A program made the position numbers and the translations under genes. A stretch of DNA of 64,000 nt, taken from contig JAFWTC010000027.1 in the NCBI GenBank assembly GCA_017519045.1, forward strand, positions 1 to 64,000, read 5' to 3'. This DNA is from Candidatus Methanomethylophilaceae archaeon (GTDB lineage Archaea; Thermoplasmatota; Thermoplasmata; Methanomassiliicoccales; Methanomethylophilaceae). The notes under the pieces are model-generated. The model made no database searches, had not been told where the DNA came from, and saw only the letters and a program-made list of their open reading frames with translations. Below, piece by piece: positions 52,280 through 61,333 of this stretch. Within the stretch, counting starts at the first letter, position 1. Every line of letters starts with the position of its first letter.

Positions 52280-52819
52280 ATGGAACTCAAAGGATCCAAG
52301 ACGGAGAAGAATCTCGAGGCGGCTTTCGCCGGCGAGAGCATGGCCAGGAACAAGTACACCTATTTCGCCTCCCAGGCCGCGAAAGAGGGATACGAGCAGA
52401 TCGCCGACATCTTCCTCGAGACCGCCGGCAACGAGAAGGAGCACGCCAAGATCTGGTTCAAGCAGCTTCACGGAGGCTCCGTTCCCAAGACCGTGGAGAA
52501 CCTCAAGGCCGCCGCCGAGGGCGAGAACTACGAGTACACCACGATGTACGCCGACTTCGCCAAGGAGGCCAGAGAGGAGGGCTTCATGGAGATTGCCGAT
52601 CTCTTCGAGGCCGTCGGGAAGATCGAGAAGGAGCACGAGGAGAGGTACCTCGCCCTGCTGAAGAACATCGAGGAGGGCGTCGTCTTCAAGAAGGACAAGG
52701 TCGTCATGTGGAAGTGCCGCAACTGCGGATACATACACATCGGCACCGAGGCCCCCAAGTTCTGCCCCGTGTGCAAGCACCCCCAGTCCTTCTTCGAGGT
52801 CAGGGCCACCAACTGGTGA
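52280..52819 (+). CDS. Rubrerythrin
   Basis: 179 residues. A four-helix ferritin-like domain has the two ExxH-type diiron motifs ([11 protein letters not shown] and [11 protein letters not shown]; then [20 protein letters not shown]), followed by a rubredoxin domain with [20 protein letters not shown]. It reduces hydrogen peroxide to water in anaerobes. I prefer the ATG at 52280 because GAGGT lies 6 nt before it; an ATG at 52274 would add two residues and have no spacing. Confidence 0.95.
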   Translation: MELKGSKTEKNLEAAFAGESMARNKYTYFASQAAKEGYEQIADIFLETAGNEKEHAKIWFKQLHGGSVPKTVENLKAAAEGENYEYTTMYADFAKEAREEGFMEIADLFEAVGKIEKEHEERYLALLKNIEEGVVFKKDKVVMWKCRNCGYIHIGTEAPKFCPVCKHPQSFFEVRATNW

Positions 52820-52843
52820 AAAAACCGGCCCTTGACAGGGCTT

Positions 52844-52868
52844 CGCCTCCTCCGTCACGGGGGAGGCG
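52844..52868. terminator. Hairpin terminator with T-tract after rubrerythrin
   Basis: CGCCTCC (52844-52850) pairs with GGAGGCG (52862-52868), extended by CCG/CGG inside; TTTTT follows at 52869-52873. The convergent ABC exporter stop (52872) lies within the T-tract. Confidence 0.65.
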
Positions 52869-52871
52869 TTT

Positions 52872-54557
52872 TTACGATTCCGTCACCGTTCCGTCGCGGA
52901 CGGTCAGCTTCCTATCGGCCTGGTCCACGAGCATGCGGTCGTGTCCCACGATGATCACCGTGCGGTCGTCCATCATCTTTTTCAAGCCGTCGAACACCGC
53001 CAGCCTGGTCACCGGGTCCAGTCCCTCCAAGGCCTCGTCCAGGACGAGTATGCGGGGATTCCCGAGGATGGCCCTGGTCATGGCTATCATGCGCTTCTGA
53101 GCCAGCGGAAGCACGTGGATGTCGTTCCCGACCTTCGTGTCCAGGCCCTGCGGCAAAGTCTTCACGAATCCCGACAGCCCCGTGATCTCCATCGCTTTCT
53201 CCACGTCCTCGTCTGTCGCCCACTCCCTGTTGTACACGACGTTCTCGCGTATGGTCCCGTCGAATACCCAGGGCTCCTGCATCACGGCTCCGATCACCTT
53301 GCTGAGGTCCTTGCGGGGGACGTCGCTCACGTCCTCCCCGTCTATCCTGACGGTTCCGGAGGTCGGATGGTAGAAACGGAGCAAGAGGTTGACTATCGTG
53401 GACTTCCCCGAGCCGGTGGGCCCTGTAAGAGCCACCGTCTCGCCGGGATTGACCTCGAAGGAGACTCCGTGCAGTATCTCGTCCGAATCCCTGTAGGAGA
53501 ATGACACATCTTCGAACTCCACCCTTCCTTCCGGAGCCGAATGCAACGGGGTGCTACCGTCCTCGGCGCTGGGGGAGCGGAACACCTCCACCAGCCTGTC
53601 CAGGGACGTCATCTCCGACCTGATGCTGCTCAGGGCAGTCGTGGCCAGAGTCACGGGACTTCCTAGCAGACGGACGTAGACCATGAACGCGAGGAAGGCC
53701 CCCAGCGTCAGCGACCCCTGGAGCATCATGATCGCGCCCAGGACCGACGTCATCACGTATCCCAGATTGCTCGTGATGGTCACCAGGGGCTGTATGAATC
53801 CGGACCTGGTCTCGGACCTCACCATGGCCTCCGTGAACCTGCGGTTGGACGTCTCGAATCTCTCGGCGACTATTCCTTCGAGGTTGTGGGTCTTGATCTC
53901 GCGATGGTTCGAGACTATCTCGCTCATCTCGGAGTCGATCCTCCCGATCATCGCCTTCTGGGTGGCGTAATCCTTCTCAGATCTCTTCGTTATGCGCCGG
54001 GAAACCATTATCGTGGCCGGAAGGGTGATCAGGTACGTGAGGGCGAGAATCGGCGACACCAACACCATTATGGCGAGTATGAGGACGGTCAGCAGGATTC
54101 CCGAGAGGAATGCCAGATAGTCCCTTGAAATCAGGTCGACGACCGCAGGGAGGTCTCCGGCAATCCTCGAGGTCATGTCGCCGGAGGGGATCTTCTCCAG
54201 GTCCTCTATGGGCATGGTGATCATCTTTTCATGCAGCTTGCTTCTGATCTTTTTCGACGTCTCGAGCGAGAGCTTGTTCATCTCCTTCCCGCTATGGGCC
54301 GTCGTCACATACCAGACGGCGATGAGGAATATTATGGCGGTCGCCACGTCGATGGCGCCGTACATGTCGACAAGGCTGTGCGCTCCGCCAGTGTTGATGA
54401 TGTTCTGCAGAAAGAGTCCGCAGAAATAGGGCACCAGCGAAATCGACACAGTCGAAATCATCGAGAGCAGGATGCAGACCCTGATCCTCTTGTCGGACTT
54501 CCCGACGTATTCTTCCAACGGCTTCAGGATGTTCTGGCCGAAGAATCCCATCCTCAT
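52872..54557 (-). CDS. ABC exporter half with degenerate signature motif
   Basis: 561 residues: six-helix membrane domain then ATPase. Walker A GPTGSGKST, Walker B ILVLDEALEGLDPVT with catalytic Glu, H-loop IIVGHDRML. The signature is HVLPLAQKRMIAMTRA in place of LSGGQxxRxxxARA, so the ATP site using this signature should be weak. The partner gene upstream supplies a normal MSGGQ but lacks the Walker B Glu. Together they form a heterodimer with one good and one poor site, as in TM287/288-like exporters. The start overlaps the upstream gene by 4 nt. Confidence 0.9.
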   Translation of the reverse strand: MRMGFFGQNILKPLEEYVGKSDKRIRVCILLSMISTVSISLVPYFCGLFLQNIINTGGAHSLVDMYGAIDVATAIIFLIAVWYVTTAHSGKEMNKLSLETSKKIRSKLHEKMITMPIEDLEKIPSGDMTSRIAGDLPAVVDLISRDYLAFLSGILLTVLILAIMVLVSPILALTYLITLPATIMVSRRITKRSEKDYATQKAMIGRIDSEMSEIVSNHREIKTHNLEGIVAERFETSNRRFTEAMVRSETRSGFIQPLVTITSNLGYVMTSVLGAIMMLQGSLTLGAFLAFMVYVRLLGSPVTLATTALSSIRSEMTSLDRLVEVFRSPSAEDGSTPLHSAPEGRVEFEDVSFSYRDSDEILHGVSFEVNPGETVALTGPTGSGKSTIVNLLLRFYHPTSGTVRIDGEDVSDVPRKDLSKVIGAVMQEPWVFDGTIRENVVYNREWATDEDVEKAMEITGLSGFVKTLPQGLDTKVGNDIHVLPLAQKRMIAMTRAILGNPRILVLDEALEGLDPVTRLAVFDGLKKMMDDRTVIIVGHDRMLVDQADRKLTVRDGTVTES

Positions 54558-56266
54558 CGCGATCCGCCCCTTTCGAGGTTGAACATCCTCGCGTATTCTT
54601 TCGAACGGGAAAGGAGCCCTTCGTGGTCTCCGAAGTCCTCTATGCGGCCTCCGGACATGTAGTACACGTCATCCGATATAGCGACGGTGATCGTGTCATG
54701 AAGCGTGAACAGCACGGTCTTTCCTTTGCAACGGCGTATGACGGCATCTATCGCGGTCTTGCGGGAGTCCTCGTCCAGGGAGAAGAAGCAGTCGTCCAGG
54801 ACGTAGACGTCGGCTTCCCTGAGTAGGCAGCGGGTCAGGGACATGAGCTGGTTTTGGCCTCCTGACATCCTCTCGGGTGACATCTTGGTGTCGAGGCCGT
54901 GCGGAAGGCTTCTGACGTATTTCGCCAGACCCGTGTCCTCGCATGCTTCCAAGATGCCGGCGTCGTCGTGATTCCCGTACGGGTCCAGGTTGAATCTTAG
55001 AGTACCGCCGAAGACGTTCGACTGCTTGCCGGAGTAGGAGACCCTGGAGCGTATGGCCCTCGGATCGCAGGAGGCGACGTCCATCCCCATGACCTTGAGG
55101 GTTCCCGATGTGGGCCTTTCGAACGCCAGAATCATGTCAACGAGCTCCGTCTTCCCGCATCCGTTGGGTCCGATCACGGTCGATATGCGGCCTTCCGGTA
55201 TCTTCAGGTCCAGGTCGTTGACGGTATGGCGTCCGAACCTGTCTATGAAGCTGACCTTCGATGCGCAGATGGCGAATCCGTTGGGTTCGGGGCGGCCTTC
55301 ACGCCTATCCGTCTTGACTTCCATGCTGTCCTCGATTCTTCTGAAGCTGATGCTGGCGCGCGGCGCTTTGAGGCAGATGTAAGGTATCAGCGAGAGGGCG
55401 CTGACGGTACAGGTGGTGTACTGCAGGAAAAGCGTCAGGTCCACCGGCGAGATGACCTTTCCGGAGTTGTCCAAGGCGGATGCGAGATAGACCAGGATGA
55501 TGAAGATCCAGAGGAAGGCGGTGGTCATGAACGGTATGTAATAGCTTTTGAGGACCGTCTGCTTGGTGAGGAACCCGAACCTGTCGCTCGCTACATCGAA
55601 CTTCCTGGTCTCGTACTCGCTTCCGCCGTACGACCTGATCGTCCTGGCGCCCGGGATCTTCTCCCTCATCGTGACGTTCATCATGTCGAGCGCGTCCGTC
55701 CTTTCCGCATGCAGCCTGGTGATGCGCTTGGACAGGTAGTAGGTCAGGGCGAAGATGGCGACCACCGTGAAGAACAGGACCTTCCCCACGTCTTCGCTGA
55801 CGGTGTACGTCGCCACCAGCATGAACAAGACCAGGATCGGCATCGGAAGGTAGGTCTTCAGGCAGAGGAGCACGTGCTCCTGGACGACGGCGATGTCCGC
55901 GGTCAGACATGTCATCGCATACGTCGTGCTCTTGTTCAAGCGTCCCAGGTCGTCGGAGCGCAGGGACGATTCCAATATGTCGCTCCTCATCATGGCCGCG
56001 ACCGAGGCGGCCACCTTCGACGACAGCCTTGAGGAGAGCGCCACGGCGATTCCCATGATCATGGCCGCCAGGAGGAGCAGGGCCCCCATGTAAAGGATGA
56101 CGTCCGTCCCTTCTCCGCTCGTGCTGGCGTCCACGATAGGCTTGAGGAGCCCTATGGAGACGACCTGTGCGACGACTCCGACGGTCTGCAGGAAAACGAT
56201 GACGCAGATCCTCGGCATGCACGGCTTGAGGTATTTCCACATGCCGTTGGGACTTCTGGGGGGCAT
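54554..56266 (-). CDS. ABC exporter half with degenerate Walker B
   Basis: 570 residues: N-terminal membrane domain (LKPCMPRICVIVFLQTVGVV, LYMGALLLLAAMIMGIAVAL and others) and ATPase. Walker A is GPNGCGKTE, signature RMSGGQNQLMSLTRCLL, Walker B VYVLDDCFFSLDED with Asp in place of the catalytic Glu, H-loop LFTLHDTI. It complements the defects of the downstream partner, so the two are likely obligate heterodimers. The substrate may be a drug, lipid or peptide. The start at 56266 is 18 bp from a divergent frame. Confidence 0.9.
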   Translation of the reverse strand: MPPRSPNGMWKYLKPCMPRICVIVFLQTVGVVAQVVSIGLLKPIVDASTSGEGTDVILYMGALLLLAAMIMGIAVALSSRLSSKVAASVAAMMRSDILESSLRSDDLGRLNKSTTYAMTCLTADIAVVQEHVLLCLKTYLPMPILVLFMLVATYTVSEDVGKVLFFTVVAIFALTYYLSKRITRLHAERTDALDMMNVTMREKIPGARTIRSYGGSEYETRKFDVASDRFGFLTKQTVLKSYYIPFMTTAFLWIFIILVYLASALDNSGKVISPVDLTLFLQYTTCTVSALSLIPYICLKAPRASISFRRIEDSMEVKTDRREGRPEPNGFAICASKVSFIDRFGRHTVNDLDLKIPEGRISTVIGPNGCGKTELVDMILAFERPTSGTLKVMGMDVASCDPRAIRSRVSYSGKQSNVFGGTLRFNLDPYGNHDDAGILEACEDTGLAKYVRSLPHGLDTKMSPERMSGGQNQLMSLTRCLLREADVYVLDDCFFSLDEDSRKTAIDAVIRRCKGKTVLFTLHDTITVAISDDVYYMSGGRIEDFGDHEGLLSRSKEYARMFNLERGGSR

Positions 56267-56347
56267 CGTGCACCCATTATTGTCATGATAATAATCGTTT
56301 GCCGTACGAAGCGCTCTCGAATAAATACGGGAAGCCGATTAGGGGCC

Positions 56348-56782
56348 GTGACGGAGGAGCGCCCCTACTCGGCCAACTATTCCATAGGGTTCATGTTCGT
56401 CGTATGCGTCTATTACATACTGTGCGGCGTATGCTCCCTCGTCTTCCCGGACTATTACAGCGGCATACCTGGGATCAACAGGGGCGACGAGGAAGTGGAG
56501 TTCGCCATCGCCCTTATCATTCTCGCCATCCTGATATTGCTGTACTGCGGCATCCCCTTTGCGCACAAGCTGTCCTTGATGATCCTTCTGCCGCTTTCCG
56601 TCGTGTACCTACATTATTTGTTCATTTTCGAAAATGTCGACGTCATCGACGTCATCTCCACGATCGCATTCGTATCATCCGTCGTCCTGCTCGCCTTGAA
56701 GCCTTGCAGGGAGTATTACGAAGGGTGGGGATTCTGTCCGAACCACGGCAGGCCGTGGCGTGAGCTCCCTCCGCTGTTGTGA
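56348..56782 (+). CDS. Hypothetical four-helix membrane protein
   Basis: 144 residues from the GTG at 56348, not recognised. Helices at about 15-37, 50-73, 78-95 and 97-117 (GFMFVVCVYYILCGVCSLVF; FAIALIILAILILLYCGIPF; LSLMILLPLSVVYLHYLFIF; VDVIDVISTIAFVSSVVLLA), then a short tail with a Cys/His-containing GFCPNHGRPWRELP. The frame is open back to an ATG at 56285, but a TATA-like aataaatac near 56323 suggests initiation at the GTG. Confidence 0.65.
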   Translation: MTEERPYSANYSIGFMFVVCVYYILCGVCSLVFPDYYSGIPGINRGDEEVEFAIALIILAILILLYCGIPFAHKLSLMILLPLSVVYLHYLFIFENVDVIDVISTIAFVSSVVLLALKPCREYYEGWGFCPNHGRPWRELPPLL

Positions 56783-56863
56783 AGCGGAAAGTCTTGTTAA
56801 ATATCCATTTTTCTGCTTTTTTACGGTGGATGATTTAAATATCCATAACTCAGTTCGTTCGGC

Positions 56864-57238
56864 ATGGGAAAATTTGTCCTTAAGAAAACCGCAAACGGCA
56901 AAGTGATGTTCAACCTTCTCGCTGGAAACAGCCAGATTATTTGCACCTCGCAGATGTATGCTTCCGAGGCCACCGCCAAGAACGGCATCGAGTCCGTTCG
57001 CAAGAACGTCGGCTCCGATATCGAGGATCAGACCGTCGAGGGCTTCGAGGCCAAGAAATGTCCCAAATGGGAGCTGTACACCGACAAGGCCGGGGAGACG
57101 AGGTTCAGGCTCAAAGCGTCCAACGGCGAGATAATCGCCTCCGGAGAGGGGTACAAGGCCAAGTCCAGCGCCCTTAACGGAATCGAGTCCATCCGCAAGA
57201 ACGCCCCCGAGGCCGAGATCGTCAAGGATTACGAGTGA
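56864..57238 (+). CDS. UPF0339/DUF1508 (YegP-like) protein, copy 2
   Basis: 124 residues, two DUF1508 repeats (KFVLKKTANGKVMFNLLAGN; WELYTDKAGETRFRLKASNG), closely resembling the copy at 1817-2191, with matching segments such as YTDKAGETRFRLKA. The duplication inside each protein and between loci suggests repeated use of this small fold; YegP-like proteins have no established activity. A TATA-like tttaaatat (56833-56841) lies about 25 bp from the ATG. It stands alone between a membrane protein and the chagasin-like gene. Confidence 0.9.
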   Translation: MGKFVLKKTANGKVMFNLLAGNSQIICTSQMYASEATAKNGIESVRKNVGSDIEDQTVEGFEAKKCPKWELYTDKAGETRFRLKASNGEIIASGEGYKAKSSALNGIESIRKNAPEAEIVKDYE

Positions 57239-57314
57239 TTCTCATCCAAAACCCTTTGCCAAACCCTTTTTTTCTCACGTAAGTGTTATTTTGATTCGAT
57301 GCCTTCGAGCAGTC

Positions 57315-58433
57315 ATGGCGGATTTGAAGGTGAGGACCCTCCCAGGAGAGATCTACAAGCACGAGATGGACTCGAATGATACCACGGGCTTCGTCTGGTC
57401 GGTGGAGTCCTATGGAGGGCTTCACTGCAAATTGTATTACGTTCCCGACGACAATCCTGACTGTCTTGACGGAGTGGGGGGAACCCAGTTCGTGGAGGTG
57501 TCGGCGGATTCCGCCGGGAAGCGCACCCTTGTTCTCTTATGCAGCCGTTCTCCTGACGAGATCGGATCCAGGCTCGTCATGGAGGTGGTCACGTCGCCTG
57601 CCCCTGAAGTGCGTCGCGTCATCGCCAAGCCTGGCGAGCCTGCAAGATTGGAGCTGGATTCCGCAGGATGGGAGGTCATAGACTCCGACGGGCTGACGTG
57701 GACGTCCTCCGAAGCCGACGGCTTTACCGTATTTACCGTAGAGGCGGCGGATGAAGGCATACACAGTCTTCTGGCGGTCAGAGGCGACGATGCCACGGAG
57801 TTCGTCATGGACACGAGGCCCTGCAACGTCATGAATGTGGATGCGGAGGTCAGGAGGCAGGCCGTTTTCGATCTCAAGGCCAACATCACCACAGGGTTCG
57901 CATGGGAGGTGGTGGATGACGGCGGATTGAGATATTCAAGCAGCTATGTGTCCAACCCCAATCCGAAGGGGATGTGCGGCGTCGGCGGCAGGCAGCACGT
58001 CGCTCTAGTCGCCGATTCGCCTGGGGTCTACAAGTTCTCGATGTCCTATCGTCGCGGATGGGAGGAGGGGCCCGGGTCCAATCTGCTGGTGACCCTCAAT
58101 GCGAAGCCGGCCCGGCAGCCTGCGGTCGTGAACATGAAGCCAGGAAAGAGCGAAGACTTGGAGCTGGCCTGCGACCCGTCCGGGAAGACGCGCTGGACCG
58201 TCATCGATTCGGGAGGAATCGGATGGGAGGACGGGGGCATTGTCCAAGGGGCGTCGGAGCTGGAAGGCGTCCAGCGCTTCAGGGCGAGATGCTCGTCCGA
58301 GGGGACGTTCAGCTCCGTGCTGTCATACTGTCGCGCCGACGGCGTCGAAGTCGACCGCATGCGCTTCGAGTTCCAGGTCGAGCCTCCCAAGAAGGCCTTT
58401 TGGAAGTTCGGAAAGAGCCGAGGCCTCATTTGA
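57315..58433 (+). CDS. Chagasin-like (I42) cysteine-protease-inhibitor repeat protein
   Basis: 372 residues, built of about four Ig-like units. Units 1 (about 1-95) and 3 (about 175-270) carry chagasin motifs: NDTTGFVW and DGVGGTQF in the first, NITTGFAW and CGVGGRQH in the second, each followed by an R-rich loop (CSRSPDE, YRRGWEEG) where chagasin has RPW. Units 2 and 4 (about 100-168 and 280-370) have the same scaffold but lack the NTTGF loop. No signal peptide is seen. It may inhibit papain-type proteases; an intracellular role is possible. The ATG at 57315 gives MADLKVRTLPGE. The 3' end overlaps aCPSF1 by 8 bp. Confidence 0.75.
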   Translation: MADLKVRTLPGEIYKHEMDSNDTTGFVWSVESYGGLHCKLYYVPDDNPDCLDGVGGTQFVEVSADSAGKRTLVLLCSRSPDEIGSRLVMEVVTSPAPEVRRVIAKPGEPARLELDSAGWEVIDSDGLTWTSSEADGFTVFTVEAADEGIHSLLAVRGDDATEFVMDTRPCNVMNVDAEVRRQAVFDLKANITTGFAWEVVDDGGLRYSSSYVSNPNPKGMCGVGGRQHVALVADSPGVYKFSMSYRRGWEEGPGSNLLVTLNAKPARQPAVVNMKPGKSEDLELACDPSGKTRWTVIDSGGIGWEDGGIVQGASELEGVQRFRARCSSEGTFSSVLSYCRADGVEVDRMRFEFQVEPPKKAFWKFGKSRGLI

Positions 58434-60327
58434 GGCGGATCGTCTCAAGGTTCTGAGGGGCCTTTGTCTCGATTCCGAACTTCTTGTATATGGAAGAGGC
58501 CAGGTCGGTGCATTTCCTGTCCTCGCCATGGCCAATGACGATCTTGTCGGGCTTCGGCTCGAGGGATCCGATGTAGCGCATGAGCTGCTTCCGGTCGGAG
58601 TGACCGGAGAATCCGTCCACGGTCGCCCTCCTCATCTTGATGTCGAGGTCGATGGACTTCCCCCTCATGTTCAGGGTGATTTCGGTCCTCCCCCTCTGGA
58701 TGGTCCTTCCGATGCTGCCTTCCGACTGGTATCCGACGAACAGGAGCCAGTTCTTCTCATCGTCCGCCCATTCCCTGAAGTACTCCATGACCGGGCCTCC
58801 GGACATCATACCGCTGGTGGCCAGGACGATGCAAGGGTCGGGCGAGTGGCATATCTCCTCTCTCATAGAGGCCGTCTCCACCCTCTTGAATATGGGGGAG
58901 AGGAACGGGTTCTCGTTCTGCTGGAATATCTGGGTTCTGAGCTGGTTGTTCAGATACTCGGGATACGCGGTGTGGATCGCGGTCGCCTCCCAGATCATGC
59001 CGTCCAGATAGACGGGGCATTTGGGAAGGCGTCCTCCCCTCATGAGCTCCTCGATGACCAGCATGACCTCCTGCGACCTTCCGACGGCGAAGACCGGTAT
59101 GAGGACCTTTCCGCCATGCTCCACGGCGGATTGCAGGTAGCTTCCGAGCTCCTCCGATGCGTCCGTCCTCGAGGGCTGCACATCTTTCTGGCCGCCGTAT
59201 GTGGACTCTATCACCAGGGTCTCCAGCCTGGGGAACCTGTTGGCGGCCGGGTTGAACAGCCAGGTCTTCTCGTATTTCGTGTCGCCGGAGAACGCTACGT
59301 TGTGCAGGCCGTCGCCGATGTGGAAATGCGCGATGGCGGACCCGAGGATGTGTCCCGCGTTGTGGAAGGTCAGCCTCACGTCAGGCGCGATGTCCGTGGT
59401 CTCGTTGTATTTCAGCGTGATCGTGTGGAGGATCTCGGTCCTGACGTCCTTGGCCTCGTAATAGTTCTTCTTGTTCTCTCCGAATCCCAGCTTGATGTTG
59501 TCCAGCTGCAGGAGGGCCATCAGGTCCCTGGTGGGAGGGGTGCAGTAAACGGGTCCCTTGTACCCGTATTTGAAGAGTGCGGGAAGGGTCCCGCAGTGGT
59601 CCAGGTGCGCATGCGTCACGACCACCGCGTCGATCTTGCTTATGTCCGCCTCGGGTATGCTGAAATAGGGGGTGGCGTCCGAGCCGGGGTCGAGCCCGCA
59701 GTCAATGAGCACCCTGCTCTCCTTGGTCATAAGGAGGGATGCGGACCTTCCGACCTGCCTGAAGCCGCCCATGGTGGTCATCCTGACCCATTGCTCTCCG
59801 GGCAGAGGCTCCCTGGATATGTTCCTGGCCACGCTCTTCAGCATGGAAAGCCTCTCGTCGTGGTTCGCCCTCAGGTAGCCTCTCACGTCGGATACGGTCT
59901 TGGACGGTATCGGAGGGGCCCTTGCGACCTTCACGTTCCATCCGGTCTCCGATCTCAGCTCCCAGAGGCGCTGGTTCTCCTTCCCGCTCACCTCGCTGGT
60001 GTTGATGGCCTCGATGGTGGCCACTCCGGTCTCCTCGGTGAAGTATATGTCGTAGATCTCGGCGCTCTCGGGGATCATTGAGCGGATCTTCTTCTCGACC
60101 TCCGCGGGATCGGCCAGGGTGGAGGGGTCTGGCCTGATGTCCACCCTGCGGTGGAGGTTCAGGGCCAGCATGCGGCCGAGGGAGTCGTTGGAGGAGTACT
60201 TGTCGTACTCGGGAGTGTATATGACGACGAGCGGGCCCTCGAACTCTATGGAGGTGATCTTCATGTCCTTCGGGACGAGGCGTCTGACTTCCTGAGTCAG
60301 GTTCTCGAACAGTTTCTCGACATTCAT
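58426..60327 (-). CDS. Transcription termination RNase aCPSF1/FttA (KH-beta-CASP)
   Basis: 633 residues. Two N-terminal KH domains (about 1-165), then a metallo-beta-lactamase domain with VVTHAHLDHCGTLPALFKYG (HxHxDH), followed by the beta-CASP insert (LIPVFAVGRSQEVMLVIEEL; LATSGMMSGGPVMEYFREWA) and the C-terminal GFSGHSDRKQLMRYI. It cleaves U-rich 3' ends and terminates transcription in archaea. Every key metal ligand is present. The ATG at 60327 gives MNVEKLFENLTQEVRRLVPK, the family N-terminus. It lies 64 bp downstream of psmB. Confidence 0.96.
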   Translation of the reverse strand: MNVEKLFENLTQEVRRLVPKDMKITSIEFEGPLVVIYTPEYDKYSSNDSLGRMLALNLHRRVDIRPDPSTLADPAEVEKKIRSMIPESAEIYDIYFTEETGVATIEAINTSEVSGKENQRLWELRSETGWNVKVARAPPIPSKTVSDVRGYLRANHDERLSMLKSVARNISREPLPGEQWVRMTTMGGFRQVGRSASLLMTKESRVLIDCGLDPGSDATPYFSIPEADISKIDAVVVTHAHLDHCGTLPALFKYGYKGPVYCTPPTRDLMALLQLDNIKLGFGENKKNYYEAKDVRTEILHTITLKYNETTDIAPDVRLTFHNAGHILGSAIAHFHIGDGLHNVAFSGDTKYEKTWLFNPAANRFPRLETLVIESTYGGQKDVQPSRTDASEELGSYLQSAVEHGGKVLIPVFAVGRSQEVMLVIEELMRGGRLPKCPVYLDGMIWEATAIHTAYPEYLNNQLRTQIFQQNENPFLSPIFKRVETASMREEICHSPDPCIVLATSGMMSGGPVMEYFREWADDEKNWLLFVGYQSEGSIGRTIQRGRTEITLNMRGKSIDLDIKMRRATVDGFSGHSDRKQLMRYIGSLEPKPDKIVIGHGEDRKCTDLASSIYKKFGIETKAPQNLETIRLK

Positions 60328-60391
60328 CTAAATCAGCTTCTAAAGGTTGGACAAACCGGAAAACGGGTTGGGGAAGAGGTTTGATGATTCT

Positions 60392-61024
60392 TCAGTTGGG
60401 GAACTGGAACCCGAGGGCGGCGCAGCGGGACCTGATCTCCTCGTTGGAGATGTCCTCGTATCCGTCGGGCCCGATGAACGCTATGAGCATCCCGTCGCCG
60501 GTGCAGTTGTCCCTCCTCCTGGCGGAGTTGAGGGCGGTTATGGCGACGTTTATGCCCTCGTCCCTGGTCATATCGGGCTTGTATTCCGCCTCCAGGGCGC
60601 CCAGGGCGAACACGGATCCGGATCCGACGGACATGTAGTTGTCCTCGATGTATCCTCCGGCGCCGTCGATGCTGAACACGTGGCCGCCGGTCTGGTCGTA
60701 GCCGCCGACGATGAGGCCCAGGTAGAATCCCTGGCGTATGACGCTGGCGACGAGCGTCGCCGCCGTGCTGACCGACATCGGCGCGCCTTTCTTCATCGCA
60801 TAGATGGCGATCTCGCTCTGCATGTAGCGGACCATGAGCTGGGCGTCTCCCACGACGCCTGCGATGGTCATGCCTATGTTCTCGGACAGGGGATAGAGCT
60901 TCTGGACATGGCTGTGAGCGATCAGGTTCCCCATCGTCGCCCTCTGATCCGTAGCGAGGATGACGCCCTCCTTGAGCTTTATTCCGATTGTGGTCGTACC
61001 GGTTTTAAGAGTATCCTCAGTCAT
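60392..61024 (-). CDS. psmB: Archaeal 20S proteasome beta subunit
   Basis: 210 residues. A nine-residue propeptide ends in G9, leaving T10 of LKTGTTTIGIKLKEG as the N-terminal nucleophile. DQRATMGNLIAHSHVQKLYP, IAGVVGDAQLMVRYMQSEIA, the catalytic lysine region, and SVGSGSVFALGALEAEY are typical. It forms the inner rings of the 20S core for protein turnover. The alpha subunit is not in the window. It is followed by aCPSF1 on the same strand. Confidence 0.96.
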   Translation of the reverse strand: MTEDTLKTGTTTIGIKLKEGVILATDQRATMGNLIAHSHVQKLYPLSENIGMTIAGVVGDAQLMVRYMQSEIAIYAMKKGAPMSVSTAATLVASVIRQGFYLGLIVGGYDQTGGHVFSIDGAGGYIEDNYMSVGSGSVFALGALEAEYKPDMTRDEGINVAITALNSARRRDNCTGDGMLIAFIGPDGYEDISNEEIRSRCAALGFQFPN

Positions 61025-61333
61025 AGTAATCCCCTTAGTGAGAGAAAACGCACCGTCCTCGACTGTGCTGAGGCATGATTGACCGATTGGTATTTAATGA
61101 ATTCTATTAAGAGCAACAGTCGCATCGTTCGGGATGCGGAATGCTTCTGTCATCACCAATCCAACAATTTTTCTTGGCCGGTGCTTTCGAGATAAATAGT
61201 AGGATGTATATGCCAACATGACGTCCCGCACGGCTTCGGAACCGTTCGACTGTGGGGTTAAATAAGCGTTCGGCATCCCCTAGCCATTGAGCGGGACGGG
61301 ACAGGCCGCCTCGCGGTTCTAGGGGAAATCGAG
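61025..61333. other. Divergent promoter region between psmB and nrdJ
   Basis: 309 bp. A TATA-like TTAAATAAG at 61258-61266 precedes nrdJ by about 70 bp; an A+T-rich stretch near 61075-61110 serves psmB. A short frame on the minus strand (61094-61276, 60 codons) has no recognisable content and I do not call it. No cobalamin-type riboswitch or tRNA was seen. Confidence 0.5.

Noticed and set aside
61094-61276. 60-codon frame on the minus strand between psmB and nrdJ
   Set aside because: No recognisable motif, unusual composition, and it covers the nrdJ TATA element; most likely chance.
61025-61333. Cobalamin riboswitch upstream of the B12-dependent ribonucleotide reductase
   Set aside because: No B12-box-like sequence or suitable structure is visible; the region looks like plain divergent promoters.
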